Of a DNA stretch of 18,396 nt, positions 1 through 7,228 are shown one piece after another. Source of the DNA: Pelagilacustribacter hypolimneticus (GTDB lineage: Bacteria > Pseudomonadota > Alphaproteobacteria > Pelagibacterales > Pelagibacteraceae); the NCBI GenBank assembly GCA_965235125.1, contig CBDDXH010000017.1, forward strand, positions 1 to 18,396, read 5' to 3'. A program made the position numbers and the translations under genes. Each line of letters starts with the position of its first letter. Positions within the stretch are counted from its first letter, which is position 1. The notes below the pieces were generated by a model. That model saw only the letters and a list, made by a program, of their open reading frames with translations, had not been told where the DNA came from and did no database searches.

Positions 1-578
1 GTCGTTACTTTGTAACAGACATTAATATCATGATCGCCATCCATTAAAACCTCTGGTTCAACAATTGGTACCATGTTTGCTTCTTGTACCATCGCAGCGT
101 ATCTCGCTAAAGCATGTGCATTTGATTTTATACTTTGAATAGAAGGATATTTTCCTCGGATAATATAAACTGCCCTCCATTTTGTAAATCTCGCACCAAG
201 CTTGTAGTATTCATTTAATCTTTCCCTTAAACCATCCAAACCTTCAGTTACAGTCTCTTCAGGTGAACCAGCTAATTGTTTAGCTCCTTTATCTACTTTA
301 ATTCCAACTACAGAGTTATGCTTTTCCAGTAATGTTGGAACAGAAATTCCTGTACTTGTTTTTTGTCTAATAGTCTCGTCAAATAAAATAACCCCACCAA
401 TATAATTTTTCATAGCTTCAGAAGTAAAAAGAATTTCTCTAAATTGTAATCTATTTTTTTCAGAAGACTGAACGCCAACACTTTTTAATCTATTATCCAT
501 AGTGCCAGTACTTTCATCGGCAGCCAAAATACCTTTGCCTTTAGCACACATTTTTTTAGCTATTTCTTCTAAACTCAT
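1..578 (-). CDS. fba: Fructose-bisphosphate aldolase class I, N-terminal part (cut by window edge)
   Basis: Class I (Schiff-base) aldolase, which interconverts fructose-1,6-bisphosphate with glyceraldehyde-3-phosphate and dihydroxyacetone phosphate in the cytoplasm. The frame opens with ATG at 578-576 and stays open for 192 codons to the left edge, so the C-terminal part is missing. Visible family motifs are ILAADEST (residues 17-24, with the Asp equivalent to rabbit Asp33), KWRAV (equivalent of the Lys146 region) and PIVEPE (equivalent of the Glu187 region). The Schiff-base lysine should lie beyond the edge. It is the last gene of a tkt-pgk-fba cluster and starts 10 nt after the pgk stop, so it is probably co-transcribed. 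No clear Shine-Dalgarno sequence precedes it. The family call is firm. Confidence 0.93.
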   Translation of the reverse strand, partial: MSLEEIAKKMCAKGKGILAADESTGTMDNRLKSVGVQSSEKNRLQFREILFTSEAMKNYIGGVILFDETIRQKTSTGISVPTLLEKHNSVVGIKVDKGAKQLAGSPEETVTEGLDGLRERLNEYYKLGARFTKWRAVYIIRGKYPSIQSIKSNAHALARYAAMVQEANMVPIVEPEVLMDGDHDINVCYKVT

Positions 579-588
579 AAATAAATAT

Positions 589-1779
589 TTATTTTAAAAC
601 ACTAAGGCCAGGCAAGTCTTTTCCCTCGAGAAATTCTAGAAATGCCCCACCTGCTGTTGATAAGTGAGTAAAAGATAATTTAAGACCACTTTTATTTATA
701 GCTGAAACCGTGTCTCCACCTCCAAGAATTGATATTAGAGATTTTTTTTTAGTATTTTTAGAAATTTTTTCCGCTATAAAATTTGTGCCAATAGCAAAAT
801 TTTTATTTTCAAAATAGCCCGCTGGGCCATTCCACATGATAGTATTGGAATGATCTATTATTTTTTCAATAATTTTTAAAGTTTTAGGCCCAATGTCTAA
901 TATAATATCATCTTTTTCAACAGATCTTACATCTTTTGTAATCCCATTTCCTTCAAAATTTTTTGAGACTAAACAATCTTCAGGAATTATAATTTTACAT
1001 TTATGTTTATCAGCTTCATATAAAATATTTTTTATTGATCCAGAAGAGTTTTTTTCAATCAAAGATTTACCAATTTCATAATTATTGTATGTTAAAAAAT
1101 TGTTTGCCATAGCTCCAACAATTACAATATTATTGGCACTCTTAATTAAGTTGGAAATAACAGTTATTTTAGTTGAAATTTTTGATCCTCCAATAATACA
1201 AGTTACAGGTTTTTTTTTATTTTTAATTACTAAGTTGATTGCAGCTATTTCTTCTTGTAACAAAGGCCCTGCGTAAGCATCTTTAATGAACTTAGTAATT
1301 CCATAAATAGATGCATGTTTTCGATGCGAACAAGAAAAAGCATCATTAATAAATACATCACCTAATTCAGCAATTTTTTTAGAAAAATTTTCATCATTGT
1401 CTGTTTCTTCTTTAAAAAAACGAATGTTTTCAATTAAAAGTATTTCACTATTTTTAAGATATAAACACTTAGATTTAAGCTCGTCATTAATTTCACCTGT
1501 ATAGAAATACACATTAGTATTTAGTTTTTCTTTTAGATAATTATAGATAGGCAATAAAGATAAACCAGGATCCCTCTTGCCTTTTGGTCTTCCCAAATGA
1601 CTTAGTAGAATTATTTTTGATTTTTTTTTAATTAATTTTTTTAAAAAAGGTAAAGTTAAATCAATTCTTGTGAAATCCTGAATTTTTTTTTCTAGAATAG
1701 GAACATTTAAATCAACTCTTAAAATAGTTATTTTATTTTCAAGGTTCAGATCTTGAGGAAAGTATTTTATTCCTGGCAT
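589..1779 (-). CDS. pgk: Phosphoglycerate kinase
   Basis: Transfers the acyl phosphate of 1,3-bisphosphoglycerate to ADP, giving ATP and 3-phosphoglycerate, and runs in reverse in gluconeogenesis. It is a cytoplasmic monomer with the usual two-lobe length (396 aa; the family is about 390-415). Motifs appear in order: RVDLNVP near the N-terminus, the substrate loop LLSHLGRPKG, ENIRFFKEE, INDAFSCSHRKHAS, GGSKISTKI, MWNGPAGYFE, and the nucleotide loop LGGGDT near residue 355. The ATG start is 14 nt after the tkt stop. In many alphaproteobacteria gap lies between tkt and pgk, but here it is absent from that position. No truncation or missing key residue was seen. Confidence 0.97.
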   Translation of the reverse strand: MPGIKYFPQDLNLENKITILRVDLNVPILEKKIQDFTRIDLTLPFLKKLIKKKSKIILLSHLGRPKGKRDPGLSLLPIYNYLKEKLNTNVYFYTGEINDELKSKCLYLKNSEILLIENIRFFKEETDNDENFSKKIAELGDVFINDAFSCSHRKHASIYGITKFIKDAYAGPLLQEEIAAINLVIKNKKKPVTCIIGGSKISTKITVISNLIKSANNIVIVGAMANNFLTYNNYEIGKSLIEKNSSGSIKNILYEADKHKCKIIIPEDCLVSKNFEGNGITKDVRSVEKDDIILDIGPKTLKIIEKIIDHSNTIMWNGPAGYFENKNFAIGTNFIAEKISKNTKKKSLISILGGGDTVSAINKSGLKLSFTHLSTAGGAFLEFLEGKDLPGLSVLK

Positions 1780-1793
1780 TGTTTTCTTAAAAA

Positions 1794-3767
1794 TTATTGT
1801 TTGATAATCTTTTCAGCAAGTTCAACTATTTTAGCACTTGTAAGGTTAAAATGACTATAAACTTCTTTATAAGGGGCGCTTTCCCCAAAAGTTTTAATAC
1901 CCATATTATGATTAGAATATTTTTCCCAACTACAGGTACTACTTGCTTCAATAGTAATAACTGGAATGTTCTTATCAATAATCTCATTTTTAAATGCATT
2001 ACTTTGTTGATCGAATAATTCCTGACAAGGCATAGAAATAACTTTTGAATCTATGTTTATTTTTTTTAATTTCTTTTGTGCCTCTAATGCAATTTCAACT
2101 TCCGAGCCAGAAGCAATTAAATTAACTGCATAATTTTGTGATGTTTTATTAACGACATAAGCTCCTAATTCACATTTATTTTCTTTTGTAAAAAAAGGAT
2201 TGATGTAAGGTAATTTTTGCCTTGATAATATAATTGCACTCGGAGTGTTTTTACTTTTCAGGGCAATATGCCAGCACTCTAAAGTTTCATTAATATCTGC
2301 TGGTCTAAAAACATTTAAATTTGGAATAGCTCTTAGTCCTGCAAGCTGTTCAATTGGTTGGTGAGTAGGCCCATCTTCTCCTAAACCAATAGAATCGTGA
2401 GAAAAAATATAAATCACTTTTAATCCCATTAAAGCAGATAATCTTATTGATGGTTTGCAATAATCAGAAAATATCAAAAAAGTTCCACCAAATGGAATTA
2501 ATCCACCATATAAAGCTAAACCATTCATTGCAGCAGCCATACCATGTTCTCTAACTCCATAATGAATATAATTTCCGTTGAAATCTTTAGAAGAAATTAT
2601 TTTTGAATTTTTAGTTTTCGTATTGTTAGAGCCGCTTAAATCAGCTGAACCACCAATTAACTCTGGAAGCAAAGTTGAAATACTTTCTATTACTATTGAT
2701 GAGCACTCTCTTGTTGCTATTGCTGGTTTTTCTTTAAAGTATTTTTCTTTTTCAGAGTCTATAAGTTGATCTAAACTCTTTAAATTTTTATTATTTAAAA
2801 TTTCTTCTAATTCTTTCTTAATTTTATAATTTTTATTATTTAAAGCGTCTAACCATTTTTTTTCTAAAGCCGTTCCTTTTTTTCCTATATTTCGCCAAGC
2901 ATTTAATATGTCTTCTGGTATTTCAAAAGGCTTAGAATTCCATTTTAATTTTTTTCTAACTAGTGCAATTTCTTCATCTCCCAAAGGAGATCCATGTGAT
3001 GAAGCTTTTCCAGATTTATTAGGTGATCCAAATCCAATTATAGTTTTACACGAAATAATATTAGGTTTGTTCGATTTAAAAGTTTTTTTTATGGCATTCG
3101 AAATTTCGTTATGATTATGTCCGTTTATTTCAATAAAGTTCCAACCATAAGACTCAAATCTTTTTTTATAATTATCTGAAACACTTAACGAAGTTGAGCC
3201 ATCTATTGAAACTTTATTATTATCAAAAAAGACTATAAGATTTTTCAATTTTAGATGCCCAGCCAAACTCATTACTTCATGACTAACACCTTCCATCAAA
3301 TCACCATCGCTAGCAATTACGTAGGTTTTATGATTAATAATATTTGCTCCAAACTTTTTTCTAAATATTTCTTCTCCAATAGCTAAACCGACAGAGTTCC
3401 CAAGACCCTGACCCAAAGGTCCTGTTGTTGTTTCAATACCAGAATTTTTTTTATATTCCGGGTGACCAGCACATATAGATTTAAATTGTCTGAAGTTTTT
3501 AAGATCATCAATAGAAAAATTTTTATAACCCGTTAAATAGAGAAGGGAATATAGTAGCATCGAGCCATGACCTGCAGATAAAATAAATCTATCTCTATTG
3601 ATCCAACTTGGATTTTCAGGATTAAATTTTAAGTAGTGCTTAAATAGTACAGTCGCAACATCGGCCATACCCATAGGCATGCCAGGATGACCAGAATTAG
3701 CTTTTTGCACAGCGTCAATAGATAAAAACCTTATTGCATTAGCTAATAGATTTAAATTTGTAGTCAA
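1794..3767 (-). CDS. tkt: Transketolase (TTG start)
   Basis: Thiamine-diphosphate enzyme of the pentose phosphate pathway that moves two-carbon ketol units between sugar phosphates. At 657 aa it is full length. Landmarks are SIDAVQKANSGHPGMPMG (about 16-33), AGHGSMLLYSLLYLTGY (about 65-81), TGPLGQGLGNSVG (about 115-127), the cofactor motif SDGDLMEG...FDNN (about 153-184), and the pyrimidine-domain segment YGVREHGMAAAMNG containing the catalytic Glu. The start is TTG at 3767-3765: the upstream in-frame stretch to the nearest stop holds no ATG, GTG or other TTG, and the N-terminus TTNLNLLANAIRFL fits the family. It is the first gene of the minus-strand cluster and diverges from the coiled-coil gene at 3819. 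A TATAAT on this strand (3774-3769) ends 1 nt before the TTG, too close to be an ordinary -10 box. Confidence 0.96.
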   Translation of the reverse strand: MTTNLNLLANAIRFLSIDAVQKANSGHPGMPMGMADVATVLFKHYLKFNPENPSWINRDRFILSAGHGSMLLYSLLYLTGYKNFSIDDLKNFRQFKSICAGHPEYKKNSGIETTTGPLGQGLGNSVGLAIGEEIFRKKFGANIINHKTYVIASDGDLMEGVSHEVMSLAGHLKLKNLIVFFDNNKVSIDGSTSLSVSDNYKKRFESYGWNFIEINGHNHNEISNAIKKTFKSNKPNIISCKTIIGFGSPNKSGKASSHGSPLGDEEIALVRKKLKWNSKPFEIPEDILNAWRNIGKKGTALEKKWLDALNNKNYKIKKELEEILNNKNLKSLDQLIDSEKEKYFKEKPAIATRECSSIVIESISTLLPELIGGSADLSGSNNTKTKNSKIISSKDFNGNYIHYGVREHGMAAAMNGLALYGGLIPFGGTFLIFSDYCKPSIRLSALMGLKVIYIFSHDSIGLGEDGPTHQPIEQLAGLRAIPNLNVFRPADINETLECWHIALKSKNTPSAIILSRQKLPYINPFFTKENKCELGAYVVNKTSQNYAVNLIASGSEVEIALEAQKKLKKINIDSKVISMPCQELFDQQSNAFKNEIIDKNIPVITIEASSTCSWEKYSNHNMGIKTFGESAPYKEVYSHFNLTSAKIVELAEKIIKQ

Positions 3768-3818
3768 AATTATAAAACCTTTGTAGATTTAATTTTATGA
3801 ATTATTAATATGATTTAA
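3768..3818. promoter_or_regulatory. Divergent tkt / zauP intergenic region
   Basis: Only 51 nt separate the two divergent starts, so promoters for both the glycolytic cluster and the division/folate cluster should lie here or inside the flanking coding ends. The stretch is almost entirely A/T. On the plus strand TATGAT at 3809-3814 is one base from the -10 consensus but lies only 4 nt before the ATG at 3819, which would give a leaderless or near-leaderless message. No convincing -35 can be picked on either strand. The presence of promoters is inferred from the gene arrangement, not from clear boxes. Confidence 0.35.
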
Positions 3819-4142
3819 ATGAATAATTTAGCAAATAAAGAAAAAAATTTAAACCAACTTATTGAAAAAATAAGCAATCTTTCAGTGAGTTATTCACATG
3901 TTTCCATTAATTCAGACAAGTTGAAAATAGAGAGAGATTACTTTTTAAATCAAAAAAACGAACTTGAAAAAAAACATAGCGAACTTTTAAGAGAACATAA
4001 ATATTTAAAAAATAAAATTACAAGCTTAGAACAAGAACTGAGCAAAAAATCGGATTTACAAGAAACATTTAGTAGAGAAATTGACGAACTAAATCAGGAA
4101 ACCGAACAATTAGTTGAAGAAATAGACAAATGGCAAATGTAA
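3819..4142 (+). CDS. zauP: Coiled-coil protein upstream of ZapA (ZauP-like)
   Basis: A 107-aa hydrophilic protein that is nearly all predicted coiled coil: charged/leucine heptads run from about residue 8 to the end (NLNQLIEKISNL, then LEKKHSELLREHKYLKNKI, then ISSL-like repeats and an acidic tail). There is no signal peptide or membrane segment. Its place directly upstream of zapA, overlapping it by 13 nt, matches the alphaproteobacterial pair described in Caulobacter, where the coiled-coil protein ZauP (ZapA upstream protein) works with ZapA to focus the Z-ring. The coiled coil is seen in the sequence, the role is inferred from position and architecture, and low-complexity coiled coils give little orthology signal. 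The alternative is an unrelated coiled-coil protein of unknown function. Confidence 0.68.
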   Translation: MNNLANKEKNLNQLIEKISNLSVSYSHVSINSDKLKIERDYFLNQKNELEKKHSELLREHKYLKNKITSLEQELSKKSDLQETFSREIDELNQETEQLVEEIDKWQM

Positions 4143-4576
4143 ATATCAATTTTAATAATAAAGATTATTTACTTTCTTGTGATGACGGGCAAGAAGAGTC
4201 TTTGAAAAAACTTGTAAGTTTTTTAGACAAAAAATACACTAAACTTAAAGATGAACTTGGAAATATTGGAGAAAATAAATTATTTTTAGTTACTACAATA
4301 AAAATTTTAGATGATTATTTTAATTTAAAACAAAAAGTAGATCTTCAGAAAAATAGATTAAATGATATATCTAAAAAGTTTTTAGAAATGAAGTCCTTAG
4401 CAATAAAATATAAAGATAATAAAGATTTAGAAATAAATAATTTAAATAATGAAATTGATAAGTTTAAAGCCACGGTAGAAGAAAGTAATTCTTTGTATGA
4501 ATCTATTTTAGACAAAACTACAAAATCTTTGCAGGATATAATTGACAAAGCTGAATCAAAGTCTGAACTTCAGTAA
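4130..4576 (+). CDS. zapA: Cell division protein ZapA
   Basis: ZapA binds FtsZ and cross-links or aligns protofilaments in the Z-ring. The first 65 residues carry the ZapA globular head (VNINFNNKDYLLSCDDGQE, LVSFLDKKY, and the NKLFLVTTIKILDDYF helix). The rest, to residue 148, is a long coiled coil rich in Asn, Lys and Asp. The usual length is about 100-130 aa, so the tail is somewhat extended. The ATG lies inside the last codons of the upstream coiled-coil gene (13-nt overlap in another frame), suggesting translational coupling. Its own stop overlaps the next ATG in a TAATG junction. Confidence 0.85.
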   Translation: MANVNINFNNKDYLLSCDDGQEESLKKLVSFLDKKYTKLKDELGNIGENKLFLVTTIKILDDYFNLKQKVDLQKNRLNDISKKFLEMKSLAIKYKDNKDLEINNLNNEIDKFKATVEESNSLYESILDKTTKSLQDIIDKAESKSELQ

Positions 4577-5133
4577 TGCAAGAAAAAATTGCGATCAGAA
4601 AAAAAGCATTCAATAATAGAAAAAAACAATATTTTGAAATCACTTCTCAGTTTTTCCATCCTTTACTAGTACTTTTAAAAAAAAAGAAGCAAAATAGTAA
4701 AAATATTCTTTCATTATATTATCCATCGAATTATGAGGTTAATGTACTAAGTCTTTTTAAATTAATAAAAAAAATGAAAATAAAGACTGTACTTCCTGTA
4801 ACGAAACTCAATAATCAAATGAATTTTGTGGAGTGGAAATATTTAGATCCGCTGAAGGTAAATCAGTTTGGAATGTTAGAGCCAAGTATACAAGATAAAA
4901 AATTTGTTCCTAACTTTATGTTAGTTCCGCTTTTAGCTTTTGATAATAATAATTATCGATTGGGCTACGGTAAAGGTTATTATGATAGATTTTTAAATAA
5001 GTTTTTAAAAATAAAAAAAAATATAACTACAATTGGTGTTGCATTTTCATTTCAAAAATATAATAAACTTCCTGTGTCAAATTTAGATATAAAACTAGAT
5101 TACATTCTTACTGAAAAAGGCTTAAAAAAATGA
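4576..5133 (+). CDS. fau: 5-formyltetrahydrofolate cyclo-ligase
   Basis: ATP-dependent conversion of 5-formyl-THF to 5,10-methenyl-THF, which recovers the storage form of one-carbon folate. It has 185 aa, normal for the 5-FTHF cyclo-ligase (YgfA/MTHFS) family. The N-terminal IRKKAFNNRKK carries the conserved basic segment. FGMLEPS (98-104) is the substrate-region G..EP motif, and VPLLAFD...RLGYGKGYYDRFL (about 117-140) is the family signature with the GYGxGYYDR nucleotide/phosphate loop. It shares one base with the zapA stop (TAATG) and overlaps the next gene by 4 nt (ATGA). In enterobacteria the 6S RNA gene lies between zapA and this gene; here there is no room for it. Confidence 0.92.
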   Translation: MQEKIAIRKKAFNNRKKQYFEITSQFFHPLLVLLKKKKQNSKNILSLYYPSNYEVNVLSLFKLIKKMKIKTVLPVTKLNNQMNFVEWKYLDPLKVNQFGMLEPSIQDKKFVPNFMLVPLLAFDNNNYRLGYGKGYYDRFLNKFLKIKKNITTIGVAFSFQKYNKLPVSNLDIKLDYILTEKGLKK

Positions 5134-5936
5134 ACATTTTAATTCTTGGTGATCTAATTGGAAATTCTGGAAAAAAAGCCTTACAAGAAAATTTAAGTAA
5201 AATTGTTAAAGATAAAAATATAAATTTCACCATTTTAAATGGAGAAAATGCTGCGGAGGACGGTAAAGGTATAACTAAAGATATCGCAGATGAATTATTT
5301 AATCTTGGAGTGGATGTTATAACTTCTGGAAATCATATTTGGGATAAGAAAGAAACTTCAGAATTTATAAATAAAGAACAAAGATTATTAAGACCAGAAA
5401 ATTTCCCAGCAGGTTCACCTGGGAATGGCTTTGGAATTTTTTTATCTAAAAATAAAAAATATAAAGTTGCTGTGATTAATTTAATGGGCAATGTTTTTAT
5501 GAAAAAGTCAGAAGATTTATTTAAAGCAGCAAAAAATTTACAAAATAAAATTAAACTTAGAGAACAAGCAGATTTTATAGTAGTGGACTTACACGGAGAA
5601 ATCACAAGCGAAAAAATGGCTATGGGTCATTATTTTGATGGTAAAGCAACGGTAGTTATTGGTACGCATACTCATGTTCCAACAGCTGATACAAGGATTT
5701 TAGATAATGGCACAGCCTACCAAACAGATATCGGTATGTGTGGCGATTACAATTCAGTGATTGGAATGAATAAAGAAAATTCAATTATGAAATTTTTAAA
5801 TGACGATAAAGCACAAAGCCACTTTCCTGCAGAGGGTCAATCAACTTTATCTGGAATAATAGTTGAGGCAGATCCTAAAACTGGCTTAGCAAATAAAGTT
5901 GAAAGATTTATTTACGGAGGAGTTTTAAATAATTGA
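5130..5936 (+). CDS. ymdB: YmdB-family metallophosphoesterase
   Basis: Calcineurin-like phosphoesterase of the YmdB/DR1281 type (the TIGR00282 family by recollection). It is a cytoplasmic dimetal enzyme, and relatives hydrolyse 2',3'-cyclic mononucleotides. All metal-site motifs are present: GDLIGNSG with Asp8, NGENAA with Glu39/Asn40, TSGNHIWDK with Asn68/His69, VDLHGE with His155, and GTHTHVPTAD with His180/His182. The length of 268 aa is typical. It overlaps the cyclo-ligase gene by 4 nt and ends 1 nt before yebC, so it sits inside one operon with division and folate genes. The substrate in this organism cannot be told from sequence. Confidence 0.92.
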   Translation: MNILILGDLIGNSGKKALQENLSKIVKDKNINFTILNGENAAEDGKGITKDIADELFNLGVDVITSGNHIWDKKETSEFINKEQRLLRPENFPAGSPGNGFGIFLSKNKKYKVAVINLMGNVFMKKSEDLFKAAKNLQNKIKLREQADFIVVDLHGEITSEKMAMGHYFDGKATVVIGTHTHVPTADTRILDNGTAYQTDIGMCGDYNSVIGMNKENSIMKFLNDDKAQSHFPAEGQSTLSGIIVEADPKTGLANKVERFIYGGVLNN

Positions 5937-5937
5937 T

Positions 5938-6663
5938 ATGGCAGGTCATTCGCATTGGGCTGGAATTAAACATAAAAAAGGAAAACAAGACAAAGAAAGA
6001 TCTAAAATCTTCGCTAAATTATCTCGAGAAATAACTGTTGCAGCTAAACTTGGTGCAAAAGATCCAAATAGCAATCCAAGATTAAGAGCCGCTATACAAG
6101 CATCTAGAGAAGCTAATATGCCAAAAGAAAATATTGCTCGCGCGATAAGTAAATCTGAAATTGATATTAATAAAAATTATGAAAATTTAAGATACGAAGG
6201 TTTTGGTCCTTACAATATTGCTTTAATCATTGAAACACTAACAGATAATAAAAATAGAACTGCGTCTAACATAAGAACTATTTTGCAAAAAAACGGAGGA
6301 AGGCTAGGTGAGACAGGCTCAACCACTCATTATTTCTTTTCGTGCGGTATCTTACACGTTGCTAAAGATAAAATTTCAGATGAAAAAATTTTTGAGCTCT
6401 CTATAAATGCTGGCGCTAAAGATTGTATTAGTAGTGGAGAATACCATGAAATTTTAACGGAAAGAGAAGAATTTTATAAAATAAAAAGTGAAATTGAAAA
6501 AAATATAGATAATTTCCTTTATTCTGGCATAGAATGGAGACCACAAACATATTTAGAGATTTCTAAAGAAGAAAGCGATTCAGTTGTTAAGATGCTTGAA
6601 ACCTTAGAAGAGGATGATGATGTACAGAATACATTTGCAAACTGTAATATTCATATAAATTAA
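5938..6663 (+). CDS. yebC: YebC/PmpR-family protein
   Basis: YebC/TACO1 family, full length at 241 aa. The family has been described both as a DNA-binding transcriptional regulator (PmpR) and as a factor that helps ribosomes through difficult sequences such as proline runs. The signature N-terminus MAGHSHWAGIKHKKGKQD is present, followed by ASREANMPKENIARAI (about 54-69), YEGFGPYNIALIIE and the GGRLGETGSTTHYFF segment of the middle domain. The ATG is 1 nt after the preceding stop. GGAGG at 5916-5920 is 17 nt upstream, rather far for a Shine-Dalgarno site. In alphaproteobacteria yebC commonly precedes ruvC, as it does here. Confidence 0.95.
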   Translation: MAGHSHWAGIKHKKGKQDKERSKIFAKLSREITVAAKLGAKDPNSNPRLRAAIQASREANMPKENIARAISKSEIDINKNYENLRYEGFGPYNIALIIETLTDNKNRTASNIRTILQKNGGRLGETGSTTHYFFSCGILHVAKDKISDEKIFELSINAGAKDCISSGEYHEILTEREEFYKIKSEIEKNIDNFLYSGIEWRPQTYLEISKEESDSVVKMLETLEEDDDVQNTFANCNIHIN

Positions 6664-6666
6664 ATT

Positions 6667-7160
6667 ATGCGAATTATTGGTATAGATCCTGGATTAAGCG
6701 GAGGTATTGCAATTTTAGAAGATAGTAAAATAAAAGAAATGTTTGATATGCCTGTTATGTCTGATGGCAAAAAAATAAAAGACAACTTAACAGCGCTCTC
6801 TTAGCCCAACTGATTAAAGATAATATTAAAGATATTGAAGATACTATAATGGTAGTGGAGCAAGTTAATGCAATGCCAGGTCAAGGAGTGACTAGTATGT
6901 TTAATTTTGGCCAAACATTTGGAGCAATTAAAGGTATTTGCGCTGCTTTATGTTTGCCCATTTTTTTTGTAAGACCTGCAAAATGGAAAAAACACTTTGA
7001 ACTCATTAACTCTTCAAAAGATGCTAGCAGAACAAAAGTTATTGAGATGTATCCTTCGATTGCTGAAAAATTATCTAGAAAAAAGGACGTGAATAAGTCT
7101 GATGCCATTTTAATTGCGCGCTATTATAGTGAGACCAGGTTTAAAGAAGACTCAAAGTAA
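6667..7160 (+). pseudogene. RuvC-like Holliday junction resolvase, interrupted by a -1 frameshift
   Basis: RuvC-superfamily nuclease, expected to cut Holliday junctions. The ATG frame gives RIIGIDPGLSGGIAIL (catalytic Asp7) and reaches residue 36 at an A7 run (6769-6775), then stops at TAG 6802-6804 after 45 codons. Moving to the -1 frame at that run, as if one more A were present, gives a continuous 164-aa protein to TAA 7158-7160. That frame carries KRQLNSALLAQL, VVEQVNAMPGQGVTSMFNFG (Glu65), RPAKWKK and a C-terminal KKDVNKSDAILIARYY with acidic residues near 141 and 146. This is the usual RuvC length and active-site order. The EQVNAMPGQG/SMFNFG block looks more like a phage-associated RuvC-like group than canonical RuvC. 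The rest of the frame is undamaged, so a recent mutation, a sequencing error or slippage are all possible. Confidence 0.82.
6769..6775 (+). other. A7 homopolymer at the ruvC-like frameshift
   Basis: Seven adenines follow GGC (codons GGC AAA AAA ATA in the starting frame). Reading one base again here changes the next codons to AAT AAA AGA CAA and opens the long downstream frame. The A-run is a natural site for base-calling or assembly error, for indel mutation, and for polymerase or ribosome slippage. A classical X-XXY-YYZ slippery heptamer is not in phase, because the base before the two AAA codons is C. Confidence 0.7.
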
Positions 7161-7228
7161 GCTTCAGTTAGTGGAAATCTCGAATATATGGTCAAATTCA
7201 TGACACATTCTATAAGTACCTCACTAGC
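7161..7228 (+). promoter_or_regulatory. Spacer before tolQ, possible tol promoter
   Basis: This 68-nt non-coding stretch is longer than almost any other junction upstream of it. TATAAG at 7211-7216 resembles a -10 box and lies 12 nt before the tolQ ATG, but no good -35 sits 16-18 nt upstream. No Shine-Dalgarno sequence is visible before tolQ. No recognisable remnant of ybgC, ruvA or ruvB could be read here in any frame. A promoter is plausible but weakly supported. Confidence 0.25.

Noticed and set aside
4574..4578. 6S RNA gene between zapA and the 5-formyl-THF cyclo-ligase gene, as in enterobacteria
   Set aside because: The two genes overlap by one base, so there is no space for an RNA gene at this place.
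6769..6775. Classical programmed -1 ribosomal frameshift site
   Set aside because: The in-phase heptamer is C-AAA-AAA, so the P-site tRNA would mispair after slipping. I also saw no clear stem-loop or internal Shine-Dalgarno placed to stimulate it. Transcript slippage or error is more likely.
6849..7160. A separate 103-aa gene starting at the ATG at 6849
   Set aside because: The reading frame continues upstream to the A7 run with RuvC-like sequence, and a protein starting at 6849 would lack the first catalytic Asp. It is the distal part of the frameshifted resolvase gene.
7161..7228. Remnant of ybgC or ruvB before tolQ
   Set aside because: One frame stays open across this stretch, but its short translation shows no motif of either family.
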